Source: Bradyrhizobium barranii subsp. apii (GTDB lineage Bacteria; Pseudomonadota; Alphaproteobacteria; Rhizobiales; Xanthobacteraceae). From it: a stretch of 64,000 nucleotides of DNA. The position numbers were made by a program, and so were the translations under genes. The DNA lies in NCBI RefSeq assembly GCF_011516635.5, contig NZ_CP096255.1:7314501-7378500 (forward strand), given 5' to 3'. The notes beneath the pieces are model-generated. The model had not been told where the DNA came from. It did no database searches and was given only the letters and a program-made list of their open reading frames with translations. Positions 42,331 to 50,725 of the stretch are shown in pieces; position 1 is the stretch's first letter; each line of letters begins with the position of its first letter.

Positions 42331-42525
42331 TTAGCCCTTGGTGACTAACGGAGCTGGCGCCGGAGCCTTGCCGATCGGGTATTTGCCGACTGGAGTTTTG
42401 CCGACGGGATATTTACCAACCGGCGCGGTCTGGACGACGGGCTGCGGACGAGGCAGATCCGCGGCAACTGCCGCTCCCACCAAAGCCAAAGACGCAGCAC
42501 CCGCAATTACGAATTTCAGCATCAA
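42331..42525 (-). CDS. Small secreted protein with PVGKYP repeats
   Basis: A 64-residue product with signal peptide MLKFVIAGAASLALVGAAVA and a mature part made mainly of a hexapeptide repeat: PVGKYP, VGKTP, VGKYP, IGKAP. The repeat is basic and Pro-rich, suggesting an extended cell-surface or periplasmic chain. It is preceded by AGGGGAGAT and lies just beyond IS256 copy 1. Confidence 0.65.
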   Translation of the reverse strand: MMLKFVIAGAASLALVGAAVAADLPRPQPVVQTAPVGKYPVGKTPVGKYPIGKAPAPAPLVTKG

Positions 42526-42671
42526 TCTCCCCTGAAGTTGCCCACTACCCCTTACCGAATCTGACCCTAGCCGGACGCTCTACCCACACAACAAATGGAT
42601 GCCGGTGCGGACAGTCGCGCGATCCCTTTTTTGGCGAATGTTGCAGAAGGGGCACGCTTTCTTTCAGCATA

Positions 42672-43056
42672 TTGATCTACGTGAAGGGCGGCGCCGCCGT
42701 GACGCGCAAATCGATTCGATATATTCAACAACATCACCGGGGTCGGCCTGGCATCGGCAGGCCACACACGCTGGGGCGGCGCCCTCGGTGTCGGCTGGGA
42801 GTACGGCTTCACGCCCAACTGGTCGCTCGGTATCGAATACGACCATCTCTGGATGGGGCGTGATAATGCCAGCTTCGCAGGCGTGGTTACTCCCGGAGGG
42901 TTCATCCTCACCGGCAGCGGGGTCAGCCAAGATGTTGACATGGTCACGCTTCGGTTGAATTATCGCTTCGGTGGATACGGCGCACCGGTCGCGGCCAATA
43001 CTGATCTCACCAACCTTCGCAAACCAAAGCCCAGGCTCGCCGGGGCTTTTTTGTAG
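42672..43056 (+). pseudogene. 3' fragment of an Omp25/Omp31-like porin gene
   Basis: Only the C-terminal third remains. Read across one early frameshift, it gives LIYVKGGAAVTR, then RWGGALGVGWEYGFTPNWSL and the terminal strand DVDMVTLRLNYRFGGYGAPV. A one-base loss after APVAA makes the frame read through to 43056, into the terminator. It is closely related to the intact gene at 61161 and the IS66-split gene at 50839. Confidence 0.75.
43025..43052 (+). terminator. Terminator of the porin fragment
   Basis: AAAGCCC-A-GGCTCGCCGGGGCTTTTTT forms a GC stem with a T run. It is nearly identical to the terminator of the intact porin gene at 61946. Confidence 0.8.
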
Positions 43057-43464
43057 TTATGAATTTTCTGGCCTTTGCTACCTTGCGGTGGCCGCGTGCC
43101 GTTCTCTTCCAGTCTACCCCTGTGAACGGACATAGTCAGACCGCCCCGGCATGTCTCACAAGGGTTTCTTGGAGTGTTCTTGCCACGCAACTCCGCGGAT
43201 GAGAGAAAGCAGGCCGAAGCCGCTATGGTCTGGAGTTGGCCCCGACCGTTCACGACTAAGCCAGTGGCTGGAAAACTGGTGCGGCTTGCCGGTGTCCGGT
43301 AGCCCGGCGCTGGCGGCGCGCTGTAGGGCCTTCTAATGGCCTCACCCTTGACGCCTGTTCTGTGTCGTCGTGGCGACGGATGCCTAGCACAGCGAAATGA
43401 CGCGACGTGCCAACTCTACGAACCCACAGACCAAGAAAAAGGACGTGGTGTGGCTCGCGCTCAA
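43057..43464. other. Region without a supported gene
   Basis: Short frames only, with no motif or ribosome site. The segment separates the porin fragment from a DNA ligase remnant and is probably debris. Confidence 0.35.
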
Positions 43465-43655
43465 CAGTCGCGCGCCATCCGCTTCAACGAACACCTGACC
43501 GGCGGCGGCCCGACGATCTTCAAGCACTTCTGCCAGATGGGGCTGGAAGGGATCGTGTCGAAGCGGACGGCGGACTATCGAAGACGTGGCTCAAGTCGAA
43601 GAACTCGGCGAGCGAGGCGGTGCGCCGGGAGCGCGTGGAGGATGGCGTTAGTCTC
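43465..43655 (+). pseudogene. Remnant of an ATP-dependent DNA ligase (LigD-like) gene
   Basis: One frame reads RAIRFNEHLTGGGPTIFKHF and CQMGLEGIVSKR, covering ligase motif IV with its neighbourhood. After a frameshift the next frame gives SKTWLKSKNSASEAVRRE, motif V with its catalytic Lys pair. Start, adenylation lysine and C-terminal domain are absent. LigD ligases act in bacterial non-homologous end joining. Confidence 0.65.
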
Positions 43656-43670
43656 GGCGCACCCCGGCCT

Positions 43671-43775
43671 TCATAATTCTGCCCAAATGGAAAACCCGAC
43701 GAAGGCGAGTACAGCCACGCTGAGAACGATAATCGCAATCGCCCCCACTTCGATAATGGAAAGCCGTCTTGCCAT
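43671..43775 (-). CDS. 34-residue single-span membrane peptide with FixK-type promoter
   Basis: The minus strand encodes MARRLSIIEVGAIAIIVLSV followed by AVLAFVGFSIWAEL and a stop. A basic start leads into about 22 hydrophobic residues and a short acidic end, as in small inner-membrane subunits or regulators. A near-perfect FixK-type box lies 32 bp upstream. The ribosome site is weak, and the predicted start of transcription falls at or next to the ATG, so a leaderless message is possible. No family was recognised. Confidence 0.55.
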   Translation of the reverse strand: MARRLSIIEVGAIAIIVLSVAVLAFVGFSIWAEL

Positions 43776-43807
43776 GCGCCAATTTTTTCGGCAGTCGAGC
43801 GACAGCG

Positions 43808-43821
43808 TTGATCTGGATCAT
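43808..43821. promoter_or_regulatory. FixK/FNR-type box (one mismatch)
   Basis: TTGATCTGGATCAT differs from TTGAT-N4-ATCAA only at the last base. It faces the 34-residue membrane peptide gene on the minus strand. Confidence 0.6.
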
Positions 43822-43950
43822 GTGCGGCGACCATCACACCCAGCAGCCGCTCCATCAGCGGCTTCGGGCAACCTTGATTGCAGAATGCCGCTAGTGACAG
43901 TTTCGGGTCGTCTCAGCCTTCGTGGTTGCACCGCTTAAGCCATCGGCGCG

Positions 43951-44175
43951 CTAGCAAGTCATTCCGGTCGCACATCTGCGGACGGCTCGACGGGTATGGC
44001 GGACGGTGGTTCTTGCGACGCACACACCGTTAACTCGTGTCCTACCCGCGCCGCAGGCAGCAGCGACTTCAGTGATCATGCCGTTGGGCGGAGGAGTAAT
44101 CGGAGCAGGTGTCATGGCTTGCGCCGATACTGCGACCGATAAGGCGAAGCCGGCAATAGCAATCAACCTGATCAT
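43951..44175 (-). CDS. Small secreted protein of a TRRAVRR family
   Basis: A 74-residue protein with signal peptide MIRLIAIAGFALSVAVSAQA and the mature core PPNGMITEVAAACGAGRTRV, NGVCVARTTV and RHTRRAVRRC. Four cysteines suggest disulfides. The GGGAGGTG ribosome site is strong. A decayed relative lies at 55222, and the 60420-60632 product shares the last motif. Its core resembles the Cys-Gly prefix of GCG_CRPN-type peptides. Confidence 0.7.
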   Translation of the reverse strand: MIRLIAIAGFALSVAVSAQAMTPAPITPPPNGMITEVAAACGAGRTRVNGVCVARTTVRHTRRAVRRCATGMTC

Positions 44176-44295
44176 TCTGCACCTCCCTTAACCGTCCAAA
44201 CATCCCGACCTCTCACGGCAGGGGATGGGTCCGGCTCTCGTGTGAAAGCATGCGAGCTTCCGGCGCTGGCCGTTGGAAGGCTTGAGATAGACCAA

Positions 44296-45724
44296 GGGGA
44301 TGTCCCGGGTTCTGTTGAATTTCTGAAGAGGTCGGCGTTGCCCACCTTGAGCCGGTAGGCTCGGGGTGCTGATTCCACAAAGGAGAGCAACGCCATGACG
44401 AGAGATATCACACCGGCTGGTTGGCCGGCGACCGGGGCTGTGGAGAAATCATTTGCGGAAGTGCGAGCGAGCTTCGATCGGTTCTGCCTTGCGGCAGGAA
44501 TCGAGGCGCTCGGCACGATGATGGAGGCGGATGTGACAGCGGCCTGCGGGCCGCGCCACGGTCGTGATGCGGCGCGGCGGGCGCACCGTTGGGGCCGAAC
44601 GCGGGGGCGGATCGGTTTCCACGGCGGCAAGATCGAGGTCGGTCGCCCGCGGGTCCGGGGCATGGACGGCCGCGAGGTCACGATCCCGAGCTGGGAAACG
44701 GCGGCGCAGGAGGACTGGCTCGGTCGCTGGGCGATGAACCTGATGCTGATCAATGTGTCGACGCGCCGGTTCGGCCGCGCCGTCCGGCTGCCCGAGGGTG
44801 ACGTGCCGGCACCGCCCGGATCGGGGATTTCGAAGTCGGCGGCCTCGCGGAGGTTCGTGGCTCTGTCGGCGGCGCGGCTGGCCGACTTCATGGCTGCCGA
44901 TCTGTCCGCGCTCGACCTTCTGGTGGTCCAAATCGACGGGCTGCATCTCGACGACGATCTCGTGCTGGTGGCCGCGATCGGGGTTGACGGCGAAGGCAAC
45001 AAGCATCCGCTGGCGCTGGTGGAAGGGGCGACCGAGAATGCAGCAACGGTTCAGGCCCTGCTGGACAACCTGGTCTCGCGCGGGCTCGACCCGACGGTGC
45101 CAAGACTGTTCATCGCCGACGGCGCGAAGGCGTTGTCGAAGGCGATCCGCCGCACCTTCGGTTCGGCCGCTGCGATCCAGCGCTGCCAGATCCACAAGGC
45201 GCGCAACATCATGGAACGCCTGCCGAAAGAGCATCATGCGGCCACCCGCCGGGTGCTGCGCCAGGCCTGGGAGCTCGATGACGCCGACAAGGCTGAAAAA
45301 TTGATCCGCAATCTCGCGCGTCGACTCGACCAGCAATGGCCCGGCGTTGCGGCCAGTATCCTCGAAGGCCTCGACGAAATCCTGACTGTCGTCCGGTTGA
45401 AGTTGCCGAAGGAGCTTCGCCGATCGCTCGCCTGTACCAATATCGCCGAGAACATGATGGGCACCATTCGCCGCGTCACGCGCAACGTTAAACGCTGGCG
45501 GGATGCCGGTATGGCCTTGCGATGGGTCGCGGCCGGTATGATCGAGGCCAACAAGGGCTTCCGACGATTGAAGGCGCATAAGCAATTGTCGGTTCTGCGT
45601 GCGGCCCTTCAAGCTCACCACGATCGCATGACAATCAAGTCCGTTGCCCACGTCACGAGGGCTGCGTAATATTCATTCCGGCAACGTCGACCCGACGTAG
45701 TTCAACAGCGATCGGGACATCCCC
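44296..45724 (+). mobile_element. IS256-family element, copy 2 (1,429 bp)
   Basis: Ends match copy 1. Flanks TAGACCAA and CTTTCCGT are different, so no target duplication is present. Its right end is joined to the interior of an IS5-type transposase gene. Confidence 0.92.
44395..45669 (+). CDS. IS256 (Mutator-type) transposase, copy 2
   Basis: A 424-residue protein, the same as copy 1 except for Gly in place of Asp in KIEVGRPRV, caused by a single A-to-G change near 44641. All three acidic catalytic residues are kept, so activity is likely. Confidence 0.95.
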   Translation: MTRDITPAGWPATGAVEKSFAEVRASFDRFCLAAGIEALGTMMEADVTAACGPRHGRDAARRAHRWGRTRGRIGFHGGKIEVGRPRVRGMDGREVTIPSWETAAQEDWLGRWAMNLMLINVSTRRFGRAVRLPEGDVPAPPGSGISKSAASRRFVALSAARLADFMAADLSALDLLVVQIDGLHLDDDLVLVAAIGVDGEGNKHPLALVEGATENAATVQALLDNLVSRGLDPTVPRLFIADGAKALSKAIRRTFGSAAAIQRCQIHKARNIMERLPKEHHAATRRVLRQAWELDDADKAEKLIRNLARRLDQQWPGVAASILEGLDEILTVVRLKLPKELRRSLACTNIAENMMGTIRRVTRNVKRWRDAGMALRWVAAGMIEANKGFRRLKAHKQLSVLRAALQAHHDRMTIKSVAHVTRAA

Positions 45725-46104
45725 CTTTCCGTGGTCTTGCCCGATTGGCTGTCGATCACGCCGGCCGTCGGCGAGGCCTCCCGGCCGATCGCCTCGCGCG
45801 CCAGCATCAGGAGTGCGTGGTTGATCGATTGCCACAATCCGCTGTCGCGCCATTGGTAGAAATAGTACTGCACCGTGGTCATTGGTGGAAACAGAGTGGG
45901 CGGCAGCATGCGCCACGGCAATCCGCCGCGCAGCAGATAGAGTACTGCCTCGACGATGTCGCGATAGCTCCATTTCGGGCGCCGCCCGCGATTGGCCCGC
46001 ACAGGAAGCAACCTCTCCAGCACGCCCCATTCCGCATCCGTCAAGTCGCTTGGCAAACGCAGCTCCTCTCGGGCAAACTGTGCCCGGGTGATATCAGTCC
46101 ACAT
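45725..46104 (-). pseudogene. 5' part of an IS5-family transposase gene cut by IS256
   Basis: The frame gives MWTDITRAQFAREELRLPSD and LTDAEWGVLERLLP, then YRDIVEAVLYLLRGGLPWRM and GVIDSQSGKTTE, where IS256 copy 2 begins. Only the first DDE aspartate survives. The original IS end probably lies near 46184 (CGGTCGGACAC). It is a different IS5 type from the three complete copies nearby. Confidence 0.8.
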
Positions 46105-46204
46105 TCTCGATCCCTTTGATGCTTCGCAACACCGATGGAATCAGAACTCGCTGATATCACTCAACTTATTTTTCGGTCGGACACTTAGAGTCTGTCCGGA
46201 AAGA

Positions 46205-46576
46205 TTACCTTGGATTGCATAGCTTTCGCAGCATGAGTCGGATGGAGGCCAGCTTGAGAAAGGCGAGCGCCCTGTGATTGAAGCATTCCCAATCTTTGGA
46301 CAGTCTTCGGCATCGCCCGAGCCAGGCAAAGGTACGCTCGACGATCCAGCGTTTGGGCAAGACGACGAAACGGTGAGCCTGATCGGAGCGTTTGACGATT
46401 TCGAGGTTCACGCGCTTCAGAGCGCTACGCAGCCCCTTCTGGAAATGTGGCCCTTGATATCCGCCGTCGGCGTAGAGCTTCAGAAGAAAGGGATAGAGGC
46501 CGAACAACGTTGCCATCAGGAGCACGCCGCCGTCGCGATCCTGGATGTCCGCCGCATGCACGATGGCGTGCATCAA
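46205..46576 (-). CDS. IS5 transposase, second part (OrfB), copy 1
   Basis: A 123-residue C-terminal half with LYADGGYQGPHF (second Asp) and VERTFAWLGRCRRLSKDWE (catalytic Glu). It overlaps the first part by four bases and is probably made as a fusion by frameshifting. Confidence 0.9.
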   Translation of the reverse strand: MMHAIVHAADIQDRDGGVLLMATLFGLYPFLLKLYADGGYQGPHFQKGLRSALKRVNLEIVKRSDQAHRFVVLPKRWIVERTFAWLGRCRRLSKDWECFNHRALAFLKLASIRLMLRKLCNPR

Positions 46577-47040
46577 GAGGCCTTGCGTGTCGACGAGAAT
46601 GTGCCGCTTCTTGCCCTTGATCTTCTTGCCCGCGTCGTAGCCATGGAGATCATGAGGCCCCCTTTTTCAGCGCTTTTCACGCTCTGGCTATCGATGATGG
46701 CGGCGGTGGGAGAAGCCTCGCGCTCGGCCCTTTCGCGACATTCGACATAGAGGGCGTGATGAATTTTATCGAGCGTGCCGTTCCAGCTCCACAGATCGAA
46801 GTAGCCATACAGCGTCGAGCGCGGCGGCAGGTCCTTGGGGATCGCGCGCCACTGGCAACCTGTGCTCAGGATGTACATCAGCCCGTTGGCAATCTCGCGC
46901 AGGTCCACCGTACGCTTGTTGCCGCCGCGCTTGGCCGGCGGGATGCGAGGCGCGATCAGCGCCCACTCCTCGTCGGTCAAGTCGCTCGGATAGCGCAGGC
47001 GGCTGCGGTCGTAGCGTGCACGGTTCTCGGTAGTCCACAT
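46573..47040 (-). CDS. IS5 transposase, first part (OrfA), copy 1
   Basis: A 155-residue N-terminal half starting MWTTENRARYDRSRLRYPSD, with the first catalytic Asp in AAIIDSQSVKSAEKGG. The A5G5 slippery run at 46658-46667 (as C5T5 on the plus strand) allows a -1 shift into HDLHGYDAGKKIKGKKRHIL and on into OrfB. Confidence 0.9.
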   Translation of the reverse strand: MWTTENRARYDRSRLRYPSDLTDEEWALIAPRIPPAKRGGNKRTVDLREIANGLMYILSTGCQWRAIPKDLPPRSTLYGYFDLWSWNGTLDKIHHALYVECRERAEREASPTAAIIDSQSVKSAEKGGLMISMATTRARRSRARSGTFSSTRKAS

Positions 47041-47268
47041 TGGCGGCGCGTCCCCATCGAATCAGGCCGCTCACCTTGAATCACAACCGATTCATTCGAC
47101 TCAACATGTTTTGGAACAGACACTTAGAACCTCTGCGCGCTTTCAACGTGGCTGCCGATTAGGCTTGACCTAGCGCACTTGCGAAGGTTCCATTATCGAT
47201 TTACTTCAACCTCATTGCCCGCTAGGCTGTCATATTGCAAATCCGAAATACAATTTTGAGGTAGCGTT

Positions 47269-47341
47269 ATGTCGATTGCAATCGAGTTAATCGTGGATGG
47301 CTACGCAAGACTTGGCGACCGCCAGTCGCTTGAAAATCTTA
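47269..47341 (+). pseudogene. Start of a small gene interrupted by IS5 copy 2
   Basis: GAGGTAGCGTT-ATG opens a frame encoding MSIAIELIVDGYARLGDRQS and LEN, ending at the IS5 insertion. The start looks genuine and rhizobial small proteins begin in a similar way. The rest cannot be placed uniquely: it could follow after copy 2 or after copy 3. Confidence 0.5.
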
Positions 47342-47424
47342 GTGTCTGTTCCAAAACATGTTGAGTCGAATGAATCGGTTGTGATTCAAGGTGAGCGGCC
47401 TGATTCGATGGGGACGCGCCGCCA

Positions 47425-47892
47425 ATGTGGACTACCGAGAACCGTGCACGCTACGACCGCAGCCGCCTGCGCTATCCGAGCGACTTGACCGACGAGGAGT
47501 GGGCGCTGATCGCGCCTCGCATCCCGCCGGCCAAGCGCGGCGGCAACAAGCGTACGGTGGACCTGCGCGAGATTGCCAACGGGCTGATGTACATCCTGAG
47601 CACAGGTTGCCAGTGGCGCGCGATCCCCAAGGACCTGCCGCCGCGCTCGACGCTGTATGGCTACTTCGATCTGTGGAGCTGGAACGGCACGCTCGATAAA
47701 ATTCATCACGCCCTCTATGTCGAATGTCGCGAAAGGGCCGAGCGCGAGGCTTCTCCCACCGCCGCCATCATCGATAGCCAGAGCGTGAAAAGCGCTGAAA
47801 AAGGGGGCCTCATGATCTCCATGGCTACGACGCGGGCAAGAAGATCAAGGGCAAGAAGCGGCACATTCTCGTCGACACGCAAGGCCTCTTGA
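47425..47892 (+). CDS. IS5 transposase, first part (OrfA), copy 2
   Basis: Identical 155-residue product to copy 1 OrfA. The slippery AAAAAGGGGG run is at 47798-47807. Confidence 0.9.
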   Translation: MWTTENRARYDRSRLRYPSDLTDEEWALIAPRIPPAKRGGNKRTVDLREIANGLMYILSTGCQWRAIPKDLPPRSTLYGYFDLWSWNGTLDKIHHALYVECRERAEREASPTAAIIDSQSVKSAEKGGLMISMATTRARRSRARSGTFSSTRKAS

Positions 47893-48260
47893 TGCACGCC
47901 ATCGTGCATGCGGCGGACATCCAGGATCGCGACGGCGGCGTGCTCCTGATGGCAACGTTGTTCGGCCTCTATCCCTTTCTTCTGAAGCTCTACGCCGACG
48001 GCGGATATCAAGGGCCACATTTCCAGAAGGGGCTGCGTAGCGCTCTGAAGCGCGTGAACCTCGAAATCGTCAAACGCTCCGATCAGGCTCACCGTTTCGT
48101 CGTCTTGCCCAAACGCTGGATCGTCGAGCGTACCTTTGCCTGGCTCGGGCGATGCCGAAGACTGTCCAAAGATTGGGAATGCTTCAATCACAGGGCGCTC
48201 GCCTTTCTCAAGCTGGCCTCCATCCGACTCATGCTGCGAAAGCTATGCAATCCAAGGTAA
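47889..48260 (+). CDS. IS5 transposase, second part (OrfB), copy 2
   Basis: Identical 123-residue product to copy 1 OrfB, overlapping OrfA by four bases. Confidence 0.9.
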   Translation: MMHAIVHAADIQDRDGGVLLMATLFGLYPFLLKLYADGGYQGPHFQKGLRSALKRVNLEIVKRSDQAHRFVVLPKRWIVERTFAWLGRCRRLSKDWECFNHRALAFLKLASIRLMLRKLCNPR

Positions 48261-48285
48261 TCTTTCCGGACAGACTCTTAGTACG

Positions 48286-49799
48286 ACTGAGTCACAAAAC
48301 CGCAGGCTTTATCCGGCCGGAATCAGCGATGGTTGAAGCATGGACCATCAGCCGAGGAGGCTACATGAGCGGGCGTGGCACCAAGACCAGTGAGATGCGA
48401 TTTGCGACGTATTTGGAAGGGCTTGCCAGCGTCATCGGTCATGCTGATCGGAAGGCACCGCTGCGCGACTATTGCGTCGGCCTCATGGCCTGTGGCGGTC
48501 GTAAGAGCGTGGAGCCAATGGCGGCGATGACGGCTCCGGAACGGACGGCCGCCCAACATCAATCGCTGCTGCATTTCGTCGGCAGCGGCGCCTGGTCGGA
48601 TGAGAAGGTGCTGGGCAAGGTACGAGAGATGGTCCTGCCGGCGATCGAACGCCAGGGCCCGATCGAAGCTTGGATCATCGATGACACCGGATTTCCCAAG
48701 CAGGGGCGACATTCGGTTGGAGTTGCACGGCAATATTGCGGGCAGCTCGGCAAGCAGGATAATTGCCAGGTGGCGGTGTCATTATCGATTGCCAATCACC
48801 ACGCCAGCCTGCCTGTTGCCTACCGCCTTTATCTTCCGAAGGAATGGACTGAGGATTGCGATCGGCGGCGCAAGGTGGGCATTCCTGCCGAAGTCGGCTT
48901 CCGGACCAAGCCGGAGATCGCGCTGGAGCAGTTGCGGTGGGCCTGTGCGACCGGCCTTCCGCGTGGTGTCGTGCTGATGGACGCGGGCTATGGCAACAAC
49001 AGCGATCTGCGCACGGAGATCACGGCGCTGGGATTGACCTATGTGGCGGGTCTTCTGTCGAGCACAACGGTATGGGCGCCCGGCACCGGTCCCTTGCCGC
49101 CGAAGCCATGGTCGGGCCGCGGCCGTCCCCCGAAACTGATGCGCCGCAACCGTCAGCGTCGGCCGGCCGCCGTTAAAGCGCTCGCGATCGGCCTGCCGGC
49201 CAAAGCTTGGCGCACCATCACGTGGCGGCAAGGAACGAACGAAAAGCTGAGCTCGCGCTTTGCCCGCGTGCGGGTCCGTGCCGCGCACCGTGATTATTGG
49301 CAAACCACCCAGCGGTTGGAGGAATGGTTGCTGATCGAATGGCCGAAAGGCGAGGACCAGCCTACCAAATACTGGCTCTCGACATTGCCGGAGGATGTGG
49401 CATTCCGGACTCTCGTAGAGACGGCTAAATTGCGCTGGCGCATCGAACGCGACTATCAGGAACTCAAGCAGGAGGTCGGGCTTGGCCACTTCGAGGGACG
49501 CGGCTGGCGCGGCTTTCATCATCACGCAACGATGTGCATTGCAGCCTTCGGATTCCTGATCTCCGAGCGGGAGGCGTTTCCCCCCTCAGGCGCTCGGCGC
49601 GCCCGGCCGATCCCGCTCGCTCGCGTTTCCGCGGATTACAGACCCCGCGGTTCTGCCGCTACGGACCCAACGTCACATTCCAAATTCGATCACGACGATG
49701 CGACGGCGACTCGAACAAGGGCTGGTCCGAACGTTGTCGAGATGTCCTTGTTGTGCAATCAAGTTCGCCCATTTCACAGACCACCGTTTGTGACGCAGT
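48286..49799 (+). mobile_element. IS701-family element between two IS5 copies
   Basis: ACTGAGTCACAAA on the left and TTTGTGACGCAGT on the right form imperfect terminal inverted repeats. The element is enclosed by direct IS5 copies 2 and 3. Exact ends are uncertain, since no target duplication could be confirmed. Confidence 0.75.
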
Positions 49800-49801
49800 A
49801 A
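48365..49801 (+). CDS. IS701-family transposase, C-terminus frameshifted
   Basis: A 478-residue frame starting MSGRGTKTSEMRF after CGAGGAGGCTAC. The DDE core includes AWIIDDTGFPKQG, VVLMDAGYGNNSDLR and WRIERDYQELKQEVGLGHFE. Near 49655 one extra G seems to shift the end: another frame carries the usual RHIPNSITTMRRRLEQGLVR and TLSRCPCC tail. The shift spares the catalytic core, so some activity may remain. Confidence 0.85.
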   Translation: MSGRGTKTSEMRFATYLEGLASVIGHADRKAPLRDYCVGLMACGGRKSVEPMAAMTAPERTAAQHQSLLHFVGSGAWSDEKVLGKVREMVLPAIERQGPIEAWIIDDTGFPKQGRHSVGVARQYCGQLGKQDNCQVAVSLSIANHHASLPVAYRLYLPKEWTEDCDRRRKVGIPAEVGFRTKPEIALEQLRWACATGLPRGVVLMDAGYGNNSDLRTEITALGLTYVAGLLSSTTVWAPGTGPLPPKPWSGRGRPPKLMRRNRQRRPAAVKALAIGLPAKAWRTITWRQGTNEKLSSRFARVRVRAAHRDYWQTTQRLEEWLLIEWPKGEDQPTKYWLSTLPEDVAFRTLVETAKLRWRIERDYQELKQEVGLGHFEGRGWRGFHHHATMCIAAFGFLISEREAFPPSGARRARPIPLARVSADYRPRGSAATDPTSHSKFDHDDATATRTRAGPNVVEMSLLCNQVRPFHRPPFVTQ

Positions 49802-49889
49802 GATTAGTGTCTGTTCCAAAACATGTTGAGTCGAATGAATCGGTTGTGATTCAAGGTGAGCGGCCTGATTCGATGGGGACGCGCCGCCA

Positions 49890-50357
49890 ATGTGGACTAC
49901 CGAGAACCGTGCACGCTACGACCGCAGCCGCCTGCGCTATCCGAGCGACTTGACCGACGAGGAGTGGGCGCTGATCGCGCCTCGCATCCCGCCGGCCAAG
50001 CGCGGCGGCAACAAGCGTACGGTGGACCTGCGCGAGATTGCCAACGGGCTGATGTACATCCTGAGCACAGGTTGCCAGTGGCGCGCGATCCCCAAGGACC
50101 TGCCGCCGCGCTCGACGCTGTATGGCTACTTCGATCTGTGGAGCTGGAACGGCACGCTCGATAAAATTCATCACGCCCTCTATGTCGAATGTCGCGAAAG
50201 GGCCGAGCGCGAGGCTTCTCCCACCGCCGCCATCATCGATAGCCAGAGCGTGAAAAGCGCTGAAAAAGGGGGCCTCATGATCTCCATGGCTACGACGCGG
50301 GCAAGAAGATCAAGGGCAAGAAGCGGCACATTCTCGTCGACACGCAAGGCCTCTTGA
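49890..50357 (+). CDS. IS5 transposase, first part (OrfA), copy 3
   Basis: Identical 155-residue product; slippery run at 50263-50272. Confidence 0.9.
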   Translation: MWTTENRARYDRSRLRYPSDLTDEEWALIAPRIPPAKRGGNKRTVDLREIANGLMYILSTGCQWRAIPKDLPPRSTLYGYFDLWSWNGTLDKIHHALYVECRERAEREASPTAAIIDSQSVKSAEKGGLMISMATTRARRSRARSGTFSSTRKAS

Positions 50358-50725
50358 TGCACGCCATCGTGCATGCGGCGGACATCCAGGATCGCGACGG
50401 CGGCGTGCTCCTGATGGCAACGTTGTTCGGCCTCTATCCCTTTCTTCTGAAGCTCTACGCCGACGGCGGATATCAAGGGCCACATTTCCAGAAGGGGCTG
50501 CGTAGCGCTCTGAAGCGCGTGAACCTCGAAATCGTCAAACGCTCCGATCAGGCTCACCGTTTCGTCGTCTTGCCCAAACGCTGGATCGTCGAGCGTACCT
50601 TTGCCTGGCTCGGGCGATGCCGAAGACTGTCCAAAGATTGGGAATGCTTCAATCACAGGGCGCTCGCCTTTCTCAAGCTGGCCTCCATCCGACTCATGCT
50701 GCGAAAGCTATGCAATCCAAGGTAA
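50354..50725 (+). CDS. IS5 transposase, second part (OrfB), copy 3
   Basis: Identical 123-residue product overlapping OrfA by four bases. Confidence 0.9.
   Translation: MMHAIVHAADIQDRDGGVLLMATLFGLYPFLLKLYADGGYQGPHFQKGLRSALKRVNLEIVKRSDQAHRFVVLPKRWIVERTFAWLGRCRRLSKDWECFNHRALAFLKLASIRLMLRKLCNPR

Larger units (their letters stand above)
46188..47123 (-). mobile_element. IS5-family (IS427-type) element, copy 1 (936 bp)
   Basis: The ends are GAGTCTGTCCGGAAAG and, inverted, GTGTCTGTTCCAAAAC. TTA is duplicated at both sides. It landed exactly at the end of the older IS5 remnant. Confidence 0.92.
47342..48277 (+). mobile_element. IS5-family (IS427-type) element, copy 2 (936 bp)
   Basis: Same ends and length as copy 1, opposite orientation, with TTA on each side (47339-47341 and 48278-48280). 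Confidence 0.92.

Noticed and set aside
42672..42685. TTGATCTACGTGAA as a FixK-type box
   Set aside because: Two mismatches, and it codes for the conserved LIYVKGG segment of the porin fragment.
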